In this document: one piece after another, positions 34,823-49,406 of the stretch
Layout: each line of letters opens with the position of its first letter
Position numbering within the stretch: position 1 is the first letter of the stretch
DNA from: Saccharum officinarum
Lineage: Eukaryota; Streptophyta; Magnoliopsida; Poales; Poaceae
Length of the DNA: 64,000 nt
NCBI GenBank assembly: GCA_020631735.1
Contig: CM036191.1
Coordinates: 36,377,335-36,441,334 of the forward strand
Direction: 5' to 3'
Made by a program: the position numbers and the translations under genes
Notes under the pieces: generated by a model
The model's input: the letters and a program-made list of their open reading frames with translations, nothing else
Told to the model about the DNA's origin: nothing
The model's database searches: none

Positions 34823-34905
34823 GGCCTGTTTGGATGCATGTGTAATTCCACTCCAATCCACTTCAACACATGTGAATTGAGACGAATACATGCACATCCA
34901 AGGCC
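34823..34905. mobile_element. Tourist-like MITE, copy 2
   Basis: Counterpart of 13401-13484, with TTA on both sides. The first T-run is one base shorter (GGCCTGTTTGG), and TGCACATCC replaces TGTGCATCC near the right end. Confidence 0.7.
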
Positions 34906-36479
34906 TTAGGGAGGGTGGAGTTCTGTCGTCCCTACTTATTATAGTTTGGAGGGATAGTGTTATAGAGATGAAGTCCCTTCTTGATTGCTTTATAGATTAC
35001 TTTTGTAACCGGTTACATGAATCCCAATCTAGTCGATTTCAAGGAGTCATGATTAGTCATCTCTATATTCCTCATCCACCAACCAAATGATACACTATAA
35101 GGTGAGATTCGTCCTCATCCAGTTGACCCGGTCCACCCTAGTCCTAGTAGTTGGTTATAGCCTCGATGAGGTTACCATGGCCCACACGTACTCGTCAGTG
35201 TTGGTATTTCTTATGCTCCAATAAATTAATTTTATAAACACATATAAATATGTTGTACCATTTTACTCTAGAATATTTCAATGCATCATATTTTGTTATC
35301 CTTAGGAAAGATAATGCTAAGGCTATCGATAAACATGATTTTTGAATATATCACACCTATGCATCTAACGGGGGTTAATGATAAAGATAGTAGCATGACA
35401 CAGAAAAGATAAAGGATACAAGATAAATAAAGATAAAGGATAAAGTAGAAGGTGCACGGCCTGATACATAACATTATTTAGCTCCTTACACCACTAGAGA
35501 ACATGGTCTAGCCCCAACCTGGCATGGTCCTACTCAGACCACTACAATAAACAATACATCGTCAGAGATTGCTAAATTTGATGATTTGCACCCCATTTGC
35601 ACCCCATCTATGGATGCAAAAGATCTTTGTGTACCTATAACATGCTTTTACTATTCCCCCCTCACCTATGTTGTCTACTGCATGTAATGCATGCAACACA
35701 AATATATTGTCACTATCAAGATAATAATTTTGTCCAAACTAGTCAAGGTGGTTGTTGACTACGTGGGTCCTAGGTATCCATACTGAAGGTAAAGTTGACC
35801 GATTCAAAACTGAAAAAGAACCCATGAGTACCTCATTGACATGGCAATCAAAGCATAGATGATGATTGATAGAAACCAGTGCATCTAGGATTCTTTGTAA
35901 GCTAATTTGTTTAAGATTTTCCTCTAACTGAATAGGAAACTAATTCCCAACCGACCAAGCTATATGTCTCCATGGTCGACATTACTAGTGCTGGTACTTA
36001 CCAACGACGACCTCTCTATCTCACACTCACTTTCTCCTATCTCAATGGGTGAAGTTGAAGAAGGACTAGAATTAGCTAGGGTTTTGGCCATTGGGTAGTA
36101 GATGAGGAGAGGGAGTGTTTCAAGATTCAGAGTTAGGATGTCGAGCAGCTATACAGGGATCCCCTAGGTGGCCGTGGCAAGACGAGATGGCAAGGCAAGT
36201 AACTTGGCTAACAAAGGGTAGAATAGAGGGGGCCACAACGAGTGTGGGCTGATGGCTATCATCATCGCCGGCTGTGGGCGATATAGCGAGCGACCATGGT
36301 GCTAAAATGCCAAAATAAGTGTTCTTTTCTAATCATTTGTTACCATTTGATGGTGTGCGTGTGTGGTTATATAATGTGACGATCGTTTCCAACAAATTAC
36401 TTCCTCAGTTTTTTATGTATTATTAGTTTTGTCCTAAGTAAAATATTTCAAGCTTTGACCATAAACTTTTAAAATATTT

Positions 36480-37440
36480 ATATAGGTTAAAAACTTAAGA
36501 TTTATGTTTTTAGATTTACTACTAGAACTTTTTGACAGTATGTTTTACTTAGTACTAAACCTAATACGACATGTAAAAAGACAGATATATTATCTCTATG
36601 ATAAATAATAAACAACTCAAAATAAAATAAATTATATTTTTTTCCTTGAGTAGGAGCTGCTATGGTTTTTAGTTGTGTCTCAATCAAAACTACTATAAAG
36701 GCTTTTTAACAAAAACTACTAAAAAGTGTTGAGAGACTAGTTGGATTACATTGATACAAGAGCAAAAGTTAGGACGGAGAGAAGAAATAAGCTCTTTATT
36801 TCTTAATATGTTTTGCTATACGAGATGTATACTCTGTTGTTCTAGGATGTCACTTTTAGTCATCCTTCCATCTCGTTTTATGGGGGAGAGGTATGTGAAA
36901 AGCTACTTTTCTCAGCTTCACCTCTCTCCTTTCCTTTATGAGAGCATAAAAAAGGGCTTTACCCTATGAGCTATTTTGGAAAAGGGTGTTTGGCAAAAAA
37001 AAGCTCATAATAGCTCATAAAGCTATTGTGAAGTTGTGCCAAATACGCCTTATATAGCTAGGTTAAAAACATAAGATTTATGTTTCAACATTCACTACTA
37101 GAACTGTTTGACAGTTAAAGTTAGAAATGTTTTATTTAGGACAAACCTAATACGACATGCAAAAAGATAGATATATTATCTCTATGATAAATAATAAACA
37201 ACACAAAACAAAATAAATTATATTTTTGTTCCTTTAGGACGAGTTGCTATGGGTTTTAGCTGTGCCTCAATCAAAACTACTAAAAATGCTTTTTTAACAA
37301 AAACTACTAAAAATTGTTGAGAGACTAGTTGGAATGTTGGATTACATAGATGCAAGAGCAAGAACTAGGACCGAGAGAAGAAATATCCTCTTTATTTGTT
37401 GACACGTTTCGATATAATAAGATGTATAATCTAACGATGC
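36480..37440. repeat. Diverged direct repeat upstream of VIP3, copy 2
   Basis: Counterpart of the pair at 15064-16055, with the same two half-repeats roughly 575 bases apart and the same shared words. The poly-A between them is shorter here. Confidence 0.7.
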
Positions 37441-37801
37441 CATTTTAAACCATCCTTCATCTTTTGTAGAGAGGAGAGGTTGATGAATAGTATCTATATC
37501 TTTCCTCATATTTAATTTGCTCATCATCAAGGTCTTTTTTCGTATTTATTCTTTCACTTGTTCTCCACCTCATTTAATTGGCCATCGAAGTCTTTTCTTT
37601 ATATTTGTTCTCTGACTTTGATTCCATAGAAAAAAAAAGACTTGTTTTTTTTTCTAAAACCCACAAAGCCCTCCTCTGCTCTCTTTCCCTGTCTCCCACT
37701 TTCCCCAGCCCCCACACCAGATCGAGCACCGATCTAGGGTTCCACCTCGCCTTCCGCTCGCCGGCGAGGAGCCGTTCGGGACCCAGACGCGGCCAAGGGA
37801 G

Positions 37802-40501
37802 ATGAAGCTCGCGGGGCTCAAGTCTGTGGACGGCGCCCACGAGGAGTCCATCTGGGCGGCGGCGTGGGCGCCCGCCGCCGACCACCGCCCCACGGCGGTG
37901 CTCCTCACCGGCGCGCTCGACGAGACCGTGCGCGCTTGGCTCCCCGACGACCTCGCCGCCTTGGGGTCCCCCGCGCGGGGCCACGCGCTCGGGGTCGTCT
38001 CCCTCGCCGCCCACCCGCCGGCGCGCTCGCCGCCGCTGTGTCGCTCGACAGCTTCATCCGCGTCTTCGACGTCGACACAGGGGCATCCGTCGCCACGCTG
38101 GAGGCGCCGCCGTCCGAGGTCTGGGGCGTCCAGTTCCACCCCAAGGTGAGCGCGTGGCTGGTTCCCCCCTAGTTGGGACTCTGGATTTTTTTTTTAAAAA
38201 GGCAAAAATGGTTGCTCTCTTGCGATTTCTGCTGTAATTTAGGTTGAAATCCATAGGAGATTGAGCTAAATGTGTGGGATTTTAATTAGATGTGTGGTGA
38301 TTCTAGTAATTCGAGGGCGGAGTGCTGCAAAAAATGTTGTCCTGGGTTGGATTTTGTGGGTTTCACAATTATTGTTGAGTGTGCTAGTGCAGATTGATAA
38401 TGAATGGTGTATTCCTCAGATGGCCTGGTTCACTTTGTAGATTTCAGGATTGAATCCCATGATCAAAATGTGGCCTTGACTACATGACTGCCACTAGTAG
38501 TGTTTTGTACGGTTAAGGAAAAACAAAATGCTGCATATGAATAAGCAACCTTTTATTTAGTTCAATCGTAGTGCTGCATTAGTGCTGCCCTGGTTTGGAT
38601 TTCTTGAGTTTGCAATTTTACTTATTGTGAAAAACTGAAAATTTAAGAGAGTATTCCTCAGATTGCTTGGTTGATTTTGTTGTATTCAGTTTAAATGCTA
38701 ATTCTAGCCTTGTAAATAGGAAAATTGAGATCTTGCATGCTGAAAATAATGGTTGGTTTCAAGCTTTCCCAATCTGCCATTCATGTCTTGTGTAGGTGAA
38801 GCCTGTAGTTGGTACATGAGGAAGGCAAGTCTGTCCTGTTACTTGTCTGTTGCTTTATTATCGCCATCAAATCAAGGCACTTCTAGCCCTTCACTTGTTT
38901 GTTTCCAGTAATTGGTCTGCATTTATTGGCATAGTGTCACTTGATCCCCCATTTTGGTGTATTTGCAATCACTTGCTTGTACTGATGATTCTACATTCCT
39001 GTTACATAACTAAAAAATGGTCCTTACTGAAAATAATATGCAATTATCAACTTATATGTATCGATGCAAGGTTTGTGTAGACATCTCTGTGACAGATTAT
39101 GTGCTTAGATTTTTATGGTTATGCTGCATCAGGTTTCCATTATACATCTGTTTGATAAACCAGCACTATTTTACATGCTGTCAATACATTCAGTTGGTAA
39201 AAGTTGCAATAGTTGTGGGGTTGGATTTGATTTGGGAGTTCACTTTGCTTGTGGACTGTTTCAAAGCCTTTACTATATTAAAGAAATCTAATTTTTGAAT
39301 ACTTCGAATTTGTATTTGTTCTGAAATGTATCAAATTCTTTTTCACATTTGGACAGTAATGCTGCTTCAACGAAATTTGGAGAAGTAGAAGTAGTAAAGC
39401 TGTTGTCATTTCAATTAGACATTATCTTGATTGACGTGATTCACCTTGCTACACTATAGAAGCATAAATCATACTCTGGATCATGTGCCAGCTCATCCTG
39501 AACCTTGTTTGAACATGAAATTAATTTCCCTGTACTGTATGGTCGCCACAAATGCATATTGATAGACATGTTTATGATGTAGAATTTGATGTTTACACAG
39601 TTGACGTGTGTTAGTGGCTGTTCCTTCAGTCCTCTCCTGAAAAGCTTCACCTGTCATTGTTTGATAATATTATTAGTTTGGATATTCTGATTTGGCTAAA
39701 ACCTTGACAGTTGATATGCCATGTTCTGTTGTACTTATGATTCCAAGTAATACAGATGACAGGAAATTGTGACTGAATTTTCCTTCTATCCTGTTACATC
39801 TAATATGTCAAATTGGCTGTTCTTTCTTCAGTTTGGTTATTGACAGGCTGGGCTAAACCATAGTCTTTACTTTTCAGGGTAATGCTCTGGCTGCAGCTGG
39901 TGGTGGCAGTGGATCAGTGAAGCTCTGGGACACAGAGAAGTGGCAGCCAATTACCAGCCTCACTGTCCCACGTCCGGAGGGCGCTCGCCCTGACAGGACA
40001 GGCAGTGGCAAGTTTGTCCTTTCAGTTGCCTGGAGCCCTGATGGAAAACTCTTAGCATGTGGGTCCATGGATGGCACCATTGCCATCTACGACGCTGTCC
40101 GCATGAAGTTCCTCCACCATCTCGAGGGCCACCACATGCCAGTGCGGTCCATGGTGTTCTCCCCGGTGGATCCCCACGTGCTCTTCACGGCCTGCGACGA
40201 CTGCCACATCCACATCTACGACGCCAAGGAGAAGAGCCTCATCGGGGCCATGTCAGGCCACGCAAGCTGGGTGCTGAGCATCGATGTGAGCCCTGATGGC
40301 TTGGCGGTGGCGACGGGATCCAGCGACCGCACGGTCCGGCTCTGGGACATCAACATGAGGACCTCAGTGCAGACCATGAGCAACCATTCTGACCAGGTCT
40401 GGGCCGTGGCGTTCCGGCCGCCAGGTGGGGCGGGAATCCGGGCAGGGCGTCTAGCTAGTGCGTCGGATGACAAGAGCATCTCCCTGTACGATTACTCGTA
40501 G
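37802..40501 (+). pseudogene. VIP3: VIP3/SKI8, copy 2, frameshifted in exon 1
   Basis: Exons 37802-38145 and 39878-40501 match copy 1, but exon 1 is 344 bases instead of 345. A run of four C after GCCGCCCA in copy 1 is three C here (about 38014-38016), which shifts the frame after LAAHP and destroys the second WD blade. Exon 2, with five blades, is identical. VIP3 is a conserved, normally single-copy gene and the change is a one-base homopolymer loss, so I infer a consensus error, not a real null allele. Confidence 0.85.
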
Positions 40502-41320
40502 GTTTTTTTACCATTGCAATGCCTCTGTGGTACTCTGTTTCCAACCAGAGATTCGAATTTGGCCATGATGGTTGGAAGAATTGTTGTACTCAGCACACTA
40601 ATTGAGCTGCTATTTGCAAGGGAAGCTAGTTTATTTCGTGTCATTGAGTTAATTGTACTGGAGTTGCTGAGTTTCATGCTTGTCCCTGTTTTTCTACAGG
40701 TGATCCATTTTGGTTGTTCTTCCCTGCAGATGTGATTAAGAGGAGACTATATATTTGCCACAGTTATGTACTTTAAGCATGAGCTATACTTTAAGCGTGT
40801 TTGCACTGAGTTAGTTACTAGGACGAGTTTGACCGTATTTGCACCGAGTTTCTTAATAAGACGAGTGGTTAAACGTCAAATCCATCAAAATGTGGCGTCA
40901 TGTTTAAAACGGAGGTATATGGATGTGCTTTGTATCAGATAATGCGGTTTTTTATGGCAACCAAACCATCCCCATTTTCTGATCAGGTGTTTATCTCGAC
41001 AAACTATTGATATAGTGCACGAATTTCAGTCGCCCGACCACTATTCTAATTCCTTCCTGTGTTACCTAAACATAACAGGCTAATAAAAAACTTTAATCGC
41101 TCATATGCTGTATTTCCTAACAATAGTTTAATTCCGGTATTATCTCTCTAAAATAAATTTAATTCCATGTTAGCGCAAAAGAGGCCTCCGATCGGCCCGC
41201 AGTCAGATCCGCTTTCATCCGGCCCGTATGAGCTTCTGGAGGCCCAGAACACGATTACCTGCCCCAGTTGGGCCGGTTGAGTGCCCATGAACCTAGATGA
41301 GGTGGCAAGTGGTACTTGGT

Positions 41321-43963
41321 GATTTTTTTTATTTTTAGTCCAAATTTGAAACAAATTTTAAATTTAACCCGCGTTTGATTTTTTTTTAAATCTAACCCGT
41401 TTGGCCCCGCCACCATGCATGGCGGGGCAAATGCACTGAACCCCGCCATGCATGGTGGCGGGGTACAGGTCCCACGTGGCGGGTGATGTGGCATGCCACC
41501 CGGGTGTACCCCGCCATGATGCGTGGCGGGGTATGCCAAACCCGCCACCCATTATGACGGGGTACACCCCGCCACCCATCATGGCGGGGCACGGCCTAAA
41601 TAAAAGCCGCGCCCCGCCACGCCCGCTCGGCTTTGAAGCCGCCGCCGGAGCCGCCACCGCCACCCTCCCCCGCGCTTGTGTGACTTGCAGGTTTGGCACC
41701 GTGTTTGTGTGACTTGCAGGTTTGGCAGCACGAAGACGTTCTACCCACCGCCCTTTTCATCTAGAAAGACGCTAAGGTAGTGAGGGGCGAGCTGGAAAGG
41801 AGGTACAAGCAGTACACGGATGCGATAGACGTATTGACACACAACTACGTAAGTTATATCCACATTTCTTACTAAAGGCACTATCAATGAGATTGATACT
41901 AAATTAAGTTTTTTTTACTTTACAGGTAACATGGACACCATGGTCTAGGTGGGAGCTAGAGGACTACCTTAGTCCGCGCTGCAAGGAGGAAGGGGACGAG
42001 TGGCTTTACGAAGGGCCACTTATCTTCTTCCACGTCGTCGAGATGCACTACCCTTTCAGGGTTTACAGACAGTTCGGGAGGTTGCAGGGAATTCCACCGC
42101 TGTACTCCACCAACGCTCAGCTGCATGGGTACGATGCCAATATGTTTATTCTATTTAAGTGCCTCATTTCTAATGCAATATGGCAATGCAGGATCGATCG
42201 AAGGCTTCGGACCACGCAAAAGGATTGGACGGTGACGCACGAACCACATTTGCTTAATTGGTATAACAGGCATCCTCGCCACCTCAACGAACTTCCACAG
42301 CACAACCCGGCAAGATGGATGGAGTACCTACAATGGCTGCAGCGAAGTACGAGGACTCATCTCATGGTCCCGCACACCAACATGCCTGCAGATGCGGCAG
42401 GTGAGGATGACATCGCTGATGCGTTCGACAATGCGCAAAGGGTGCAAACACAACTTCTTAGGGCCCCTCTAAATAGATACGTGGTAAGTACTTTGCACTT
42501 ATATCCTCAAGCGAGGTAAGGGTTTTAAAATTCAATCAAAATAATCGAGTTAACCTTGTGTGATGTTGTAGGCACAACAGTTGTCGAACTACTCCGAGGA
42601 AGCTTCCAGGCAACTTTTTCGGACTAGGGACGACAAGACCAACCCTCTCCACGCCTTTGTCAAGGTACTTTTTATAGTAACATTCGTGACTACAACTCAG
42701 TTACCTTTAAAATTCACGCTTAATAATGGTTGTTGTCATCTAAACCTGTAGAGAATGAAAAAAGGCTGCAAAAAGTTAGCTCAAAAGCCGAGCTGTGCGG
42801 ACACGACTTTGGACGTACCTTACAACCCCACGTGGTCCAGGAGCCAGACGATGTCCACCGCAGCTGCTTCTCCTAGCGACACCAGGGCTGCGTCCTCGTC
42901 TATTCGTACTCCGCAGGACAGAGGGAAGGGTCCAGCGGCTGCGGACGATGTGGATGAGGTACTTCAGTATGACACAACGAGTGGCGACGACGACGACGAC
43001 GAGGACGTTCACCAGTGGGAGTACACCGGTCACGAGGAGATGGGTGCCTCACAGCTATACGGTGCTCCTTTTGGTACACAGGGGGGTCGACTACACACAG
43101 CAGGAGAACTACACACCAGCCGAGCAATAGGTCCCTATGCTTTGCTTTTTTTTAATTCTACTGTTCGTAGCTCAACATTTAGAGTAGCTCATCAGGTTGC
43201 TTGCTTGCAGGGGCCGTCCTCGACGTAGCAGTTCAATCGTGGACATAGGCAGCAGCGCGAGAGGCAGCAACGGGACCGCACAGACGTTGGCTGGAGAAGC
43301 AACGTGGTCCCTACGAATCCGAGGAGGCGACGGAGACCGCGAGACCCCTACACCCCTGGCGATTAGTAGAGTAGTCATATTTAGCAGGCGCCGGACACAT
43401 GTTATCATAGTTATGTAGTGCTAAAACAATTAAATTATGTGTAGATGTAGCAGCAGTACTCTACTTGGTTATTTCGATTGGACTAATGTAGTTGGTAACA
43501 CTCGTTTAATCTTTGGCGTAAACGCAATTCTTCGTGCCATGGCTTCCGTAAATAAGGTCCGACGATGGGCCGGTAGCCGATGGGGAGGGGCCCTAGGCGG
43601 AGAGGGCGCCGAGGGGAGGGGAGCTCGGTCCTGGGGCGGAGAGGGGCGCTGCGAGAAATGGAATGGATGAATGGCCAAAAACAAGAAGTGTCCGGACTTT
43701 TAAATGGGCGGGGGTTGTACCCCGCCATGATGCATGGCGGGTTAGGGGTATCCCGCCATGAATTATGGCGGGGTACTCCTTTCCACGCTGGCCTACAGCG
43801 TGCCACGTGGGACCTGCACCCTGCCACCATGCATGGCGGGGTGCAGTGCATTTGCCCCGCCATGCATGGTGGCGGGGCCAAACGGGTTAGATTTTAAAAA
43901 AATTTCAAATACGGGTTAAATTTAAAATTTGTTTCAAATTTGGGCTAAAAATAAAAAAAAATC
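41321..43963. mobile_element. MULE-like transposon with GC-palindromic TIRs, copy 2
   Basis: Same element as 19908-22545, with the identical target duplication TACTTGGT at 41313-41320 and 43964-43971. The shared insertion site shows that the two copies of the block descend from one insertion. Confidence 0.8.
41773..43369 (+). pseudogene. PMD cargo gene of the MULE, copy 2
   Basis: Exons correspond to copy 1: (..)-41848, 41926-42128, 42192-42483, 42572-42664 and 42752 onward. Differences from copy 1 are Asp to Asn in the AFD(D/N)AQ motif, Ala to Val in DVDE(A/V)LQ, and one extra GAC codon in the acidic stretch near 42990. These in-frame changes look allelic. The 5' stop and the 3' frame change are shared. 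Confidence 0.6.
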
Positions 43964-44351
43964 TACTTGGTTCCATGTTCATCGAGATTATTGGATTTTG
44001 AAACTTGAACTGCAGATATCTATACTAAAACATTTTTCTAAAAAAAATCTATACTAAAATCAGATATCCGATTTTTAATTTCTTTTCACCATTGTATTCC
44101 TTACGATTTTAAATTTATCAACATTACACATGGTTAATGTTCTGATCAAGAAAAATAATGACACGTAAACCCTACGCACGTAACGCCCATAGTTGTGGCA
44201 AAATGTAATGTAGCTCTCATCCAAATAATATTTTTACAGGCGACATGATTATGAATCAAACAAACATTGTTTTGTCCAAATTTTGGCACTGCCCTATTTG
44301 GCTATGGCCAAATTTTGGCTTGGTATTGTAGTCTATGATGACCAAACTCTA

Positions 44352-44639
44352 CTCCATCCCAGAAAAATTCATGTTTTAAGATTTTTATAAAAAAATTCCG
44401 AACAAATTTGAAGATTTTTCTCGAATTTTCTTTTGAAGTTTTAGCTCTTGGGGTCCATATTTAGCTTGAGATTGTGATTTGCATGTCTCCATGCATTTGT
44501 TTTAATTATTGGTTTATTTCTTAATAAAAATGGTTTGCCTTGAGTAAATAGAAGCACGTGAGTAATTTTAATGAAGCACTAACTTCTAAAAACAATGAAC
44601 AATCCTAAAACATCAAGTTCTTTTTAGGGACGGAGGGAG
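44352..44639. mobile_element. Stowaway-like MITE, copy 2
   Basis: Counterpart of 22934-23221, same length and the same TA flanks. Confidence 0.7.
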
Positions 44640-44828
44640 TAAGTGACAACCAAAGTACCAAACAATCCGAAACCAATTTAAAACGAGAGTTCAACTTCAC
44701 GAAAAATCTGAATCTGACTCGGAAAAAGAAAATAAAAATATAATCCGAAAACAATTTAAAACGAGAGTCCAACTTCATGTAAAATCCGTGTCTAACTCAT
44801 ACCAGAAATCACTCAGTATAGGACTCAT

Positions 44829-47800
44829 ATGATCTGGCCTTCTCCCCGTTCCGGAGTTCCGTCTGCTTCGAAGCGCAGCGTCACGGCGGCGAAGGATAGG
44901 CCACCGCCACCCCAGGAAGGACCTCGATCGCCCCCGTCCCTGTTGGCGGAGGACATCAGTGTTCTCCAATCAATCCCGTCTCCCGCGAGCTCACGCCGCC
45001 GCCGACGACCGAGAAGGTGATGCTGATGGTGCCCAAACCCTAACCACCCCAACCGAGCATTTTCCCCCATTGATCCAAATTTATTGATTGTTCCGATATA
45101 GCTGAAAGTTTATGCGGAATTCTCCGAATTGGACTTGCATAGATGTTAATTGGGCTGAAAACTTGGATTCAGTTTCCTTCAGTATGCCTGAAAATTTCGA
45201 GCCCACCTCTATTTCTGCCGAGAACGAGTTGAACTGAGTCGAATTTTAAAACTTTTGGATGTCACTAACAAGCAAGCACCCACCGTTTTTCAGGGTCATG
45301 AATGAGGGTGCTGCAGCCTGCAGAAGCTGGATGCCTATAACCTCCCGTGCCGCCGCGATCAAGCAGCAGGTCCCATGTGTGGTTGAGCTTGAGCAGCAGC
45401 TCATCAGACTCAGAAAAATCTACAGCTCTCTCCCTCCCCCAGTTTGCGACCTCCTAAGGTCGAGCACCAGCTCAGAGTCAGAGTCAGGAGATCCTGGATG
45501 CCCCTCGTTTGAACACCGCTGCATCGTCAACCTGGCTAAAGCTTACTTCCCACCGCCTGCTGGGTAACACATGCATCCATCTTAATTTTTATCCCGTTTT
45601 ATTTATGCTCAAGTTCTTCTCTATTAATATATATCAGGAATGCCCTTGCCGCTGGTTCTTTAAAAAAAATTTATGCTCAAGTTATGATAAAATTTAGTAG
45701 TCAAACCTTCATTTTAAGACTAAGATGTCCAAAATGGTATGTGTTCATAACTTCATATCCAGTAGAGGTCTGTTGTAAGTAAGGGGTTCTTGTCTAAACA
45801 AAAGACTTCTTATTTTTTCTCGGGGCGAATTTTGTAAAGCGCCAGGTATTATGTTATTAGCAGAAGTACGTCCCACTCTCTTTGCAAACTGGTACTCAGC
45901 TGTCCATTATTGGGTACTATTTGTATGTACCTTTATGCTGTGTATCATCACCAATTGAACCCATTGGCATTAGCATGGGAAATTGTGTTTTAAATAATGC
46001 CATGAGCTGGGAAAATAGCTAGTTACAGTGCCTGTGTGCGATGGCAAGGGAAGCAGTAATGATTTGGGCCATGCATGGCAAGAGAACTACTAATCATTTA
46101 TACAATGAATTGACATCATCATAATGGTTATGTTTTGTAATTCTATGAGTTATTTATCTCGTCATGCACTCATAGTAGGATGTAGTTGATCATCACACTG
46201 ATGCAGGATGCAAAATTGGCATATCACCATAAATTAAACAACTTAAATTGGCATATTACCATAAATTAAACAACTTTTGCTGAGCCCCTCCTAATTAATC
46301 CACTCTGCAAGCACCCTAGCCCTATTTGCATCTGGCATTTATTTACATGTGAATGGATAACTGATGTACCCACTTTAGCAGAGTTGTGGATCCCTCTAAT
46401 ATAATCTTTATTGTTAAAGATAACGACAACTGTTAAAAGTGGTCTACATACTCTGTACTCTTCTGACCAAATGAATTCTGCAGTACCAGTTTTTCTTTAA
46501 GCTATGCATCTGTCCCACTAATGCCATAAATATGCCAAGTAAGCAAAGCACAATGGTTGCGCCATGGATACCATATATACATTCATCTGATTAATTTGGA
46601 TGGGAAAGTTATATACGGAGTACTTTATATTTCTCGTACAAAAAATATGTACTTGCATGTTGATGTTTTATTTATTGTTATATATAGCGGTTTTCATTAA
46701 CACTTGTTCAATGTCTATCTGTCCAGTTTGTTCGTGTTCGAATTTGACCCTTTTGTTGATGCAGGGAAATCAATCCTGACAAAAAAACATCAGTACCTTC
46801 TCCATGCACGTCCACATGTTATTCTTGAGAAATCGAAGAGATTAGGAAAGGGTGCCTTGGCACATTACAACAGAAGGAAAAAGGTGTGCTGCGTTCTCAT
46901 TTTATTCACTTTTTTTTTCAAGAAAAAGAACATATATATAGGAGTATTATCTATATTGATTTGGTAATTTGTGATTCATTATCTGCTTAATTTCTTGTGC
47001 CCAGATCAAGTTTGAGCTGTTGGATGTCATGCCTGTGGTCCAGATGCCTGAGTCAGGCCGTCTGTATACACACGTTAACTTCACTGCAAGGTCCAGCAAC
47101 GAGGGTTCGAAGGAACAGCTTTTCTTTGCTGAGCTTTACAACTGTAGCAAAAGGAGGGATCCAAGTGGCTTCCTTGTGACTTGTTGTGAACCACTGGGTT
47201 CTGATGCTACTGGTGAGTTTTTTCTTTATTTCTTTCTTTGCTGCTTATATTTAGTTCAGCAGTTTCTTTGTAGATCAAAGAGTGTTTCCTCTAAAGCCTT
47301 AAAATAGGCAGCTTCAGTAATAACTAGATATAAACTAAACTTAGATGTGAATATGCGATCCTTAATCTTTTATGGAAGATGGGGTGTAGTAGTGAATTCT
47401 TAGCAGTTAGGACATGTACACTTTTTTGATTGATCCGTCCTTGATTCTGATATTGGCAGTTTACCTGTCTTAGGTAATATATGGCCTTTTAGATTGAATA
47501 CGCTAACTTACAGAAAAAAGGGTGTGTGGGGGATGGGTGTGGACTTAGACATGAAGTGGCTAGAATTCTGAGAAGAGTTGAACTGCTAAATTCATAATGT
47601 GTCATGTTATGGTAGTAAACTCTTGGACAGCTTTTGCTTCATTGATTTTTGCTGCTAGAACATAATACAATTGATATCACGATCCATATATGGTTTTCAT
47701 GTGTGGTAACGTCCTTGAGATCACAATTGAGGTCAGTGTATATTCTGAAGGAGGTGTTTGTTTTTTGTTTGTTTGTTACAGTTGGACACAAAAGGGTTTC

Positions 47801-47946
47801 AGCTTGATGGTGCCACGGTGGTGAGGAAGAACATTGACTTCTCACGGTGCTTTGCATGCAGTTCGAGGATGCTGCATCCTAGGGGTGACAAGTACATTGC
47901 TGGGCACTGCAACGTTGCTCACATTTACACCAATACTACATGCTAA
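44829..47946 (+). CDS. DUF3615-family protein, copy 2
   Basis: Exons 44829-45016, 45294-45563, 46727-46883, 47005-47212 and 47795-47946 reproduce the 324-residue product of copy 1 without coding changes that I could find. The intron between exons 3 and 4 has one more T in its poly-T. All splice sites are conserved, including the AAAAG acceptor required for the last exon. Confidence 0.7.
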
Positions 47947-49113
47947 AGAGGGGTTGTATATGCCCTTGTTTTGTCCTTGTACTGGGTCGTCTGGGTGAAC
48001 TGATCAGTGATCACTGTGTGGGGGAAGCACGTCCATGTGGAGAAAAGCAGCAACACATGCCCATGTGAACACATGGCTTATCTCAGCCATCCATCCCCAT
48101 ACATGCAATCAATCTCAGCCATTCAATACACTCCGTTCCTGGGTCCACATCCATCCACTCACTCACATGACTCAATCTGAACCGTTGGATACGCATTGTG
48201 TGGCTGTGATAACCCATGTGGTCGCAGTGGCATGTGGAAATTTCGCTTTGCGTCCATGTGGAACAATAATACGACATCTCCCATCCTTTTTGTGTTGGTT
48301 TATATATATGGATGTTAGGATGTATATGTAGTAATTCAATTCAATGCTATATATTTATCACTCTTGACGGTGAAACAAGGTAGAAACAAAGGCCTGCGTT
48401 TTTTTTAGCCATCATGCAGTACTATGTTGCTAAAATTTTCCTCTAAATGATCTTGATGCTGTAGAGTGCGGACTTTGAATTTTGTGTTTGTCCGGAAGCT
48501 GGGGGTGGTGTGCCCAACTTGCCTCTCTTGAGCTTTCCATTTCTTGGCCTTGCATTGTACTGTATGCTATCACCCCTGGATTCTGCGAATTCTCAGCACC
48601 AGATACTTTGCGTTTTGTCTTTTGTTTTGGAAAGGATTGTATTAATTTAACCAGGCATAATTACAGATCGAATATGCTTCTGGTTATGTTTATTCATGGT
48701 TATTTTTACACAACCCGGTGTTTGACATGATGCTAAATAGTTATGATTTCCTCAGATTAATTTTACAGAACCCGGTGCTTTTGGCATGATTATTATAAAT
48801 TGTTATGATTTCCTCAGGTCAGGAGTTGTTGGTTACAAATTTCATATAAGTTTTAACATCTTATTTCTTTTTCATTGCATATACCCATTACCGCAACAGC
48901 AAAAGAAAATCGGCGATGAGTCCATGTTGGTACAACGCGTAAGTTATTACAGGCACTACCAATCAGTCATTAGAATTAACTTGACACAAGTCACGGTCAT
49001 TACAGCCAGATCGGAACATATAAACTATTTCTACAAATGGATAGACCGTTGCACGCTCAGCTGTGCTGACTCTCGACGACTGATACGGTTTTATTACTAG
49101 TTTATCCTTCCTT

Positions 49114-49377
49114 TCATTTGGCTTCATAGTTCCCATCTTTGTCATCGTCATCATCGCCGCTGCCCTCTACCTCTTCCTCCTCCTCCTCCTCCTCATCATC
49201 ATCACTATCCTTCTCATAGCCATCTCCTAAATATCGATCAATTGCCATTAGTTTGGCCCATGCTGACCAGCGCCCGCCTTGAAGTTGACGTGGAAGTAGG
49301 CGGTTCCCTCGGAGAAGAACTTGTGGCTGTCCTTTGCGCGATCCAAGATGATGGTGGAGTTGCTGGCCCTGAGTGAT
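49114..49377 (-). pseudogene. Minus-strand exon remnant with acidic tail, copy 2
   Basis: Identical in content to 27695-27958: a HVNFKA-containing frame ending in TAA and a second frame with the Asp/Glu-rich tail ending in TGA at 49114. Confidence 0.4.
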
Positions 49378-49406
49378 GTATACGAGTTTCTTTCTATTTT
49401 ATTATA

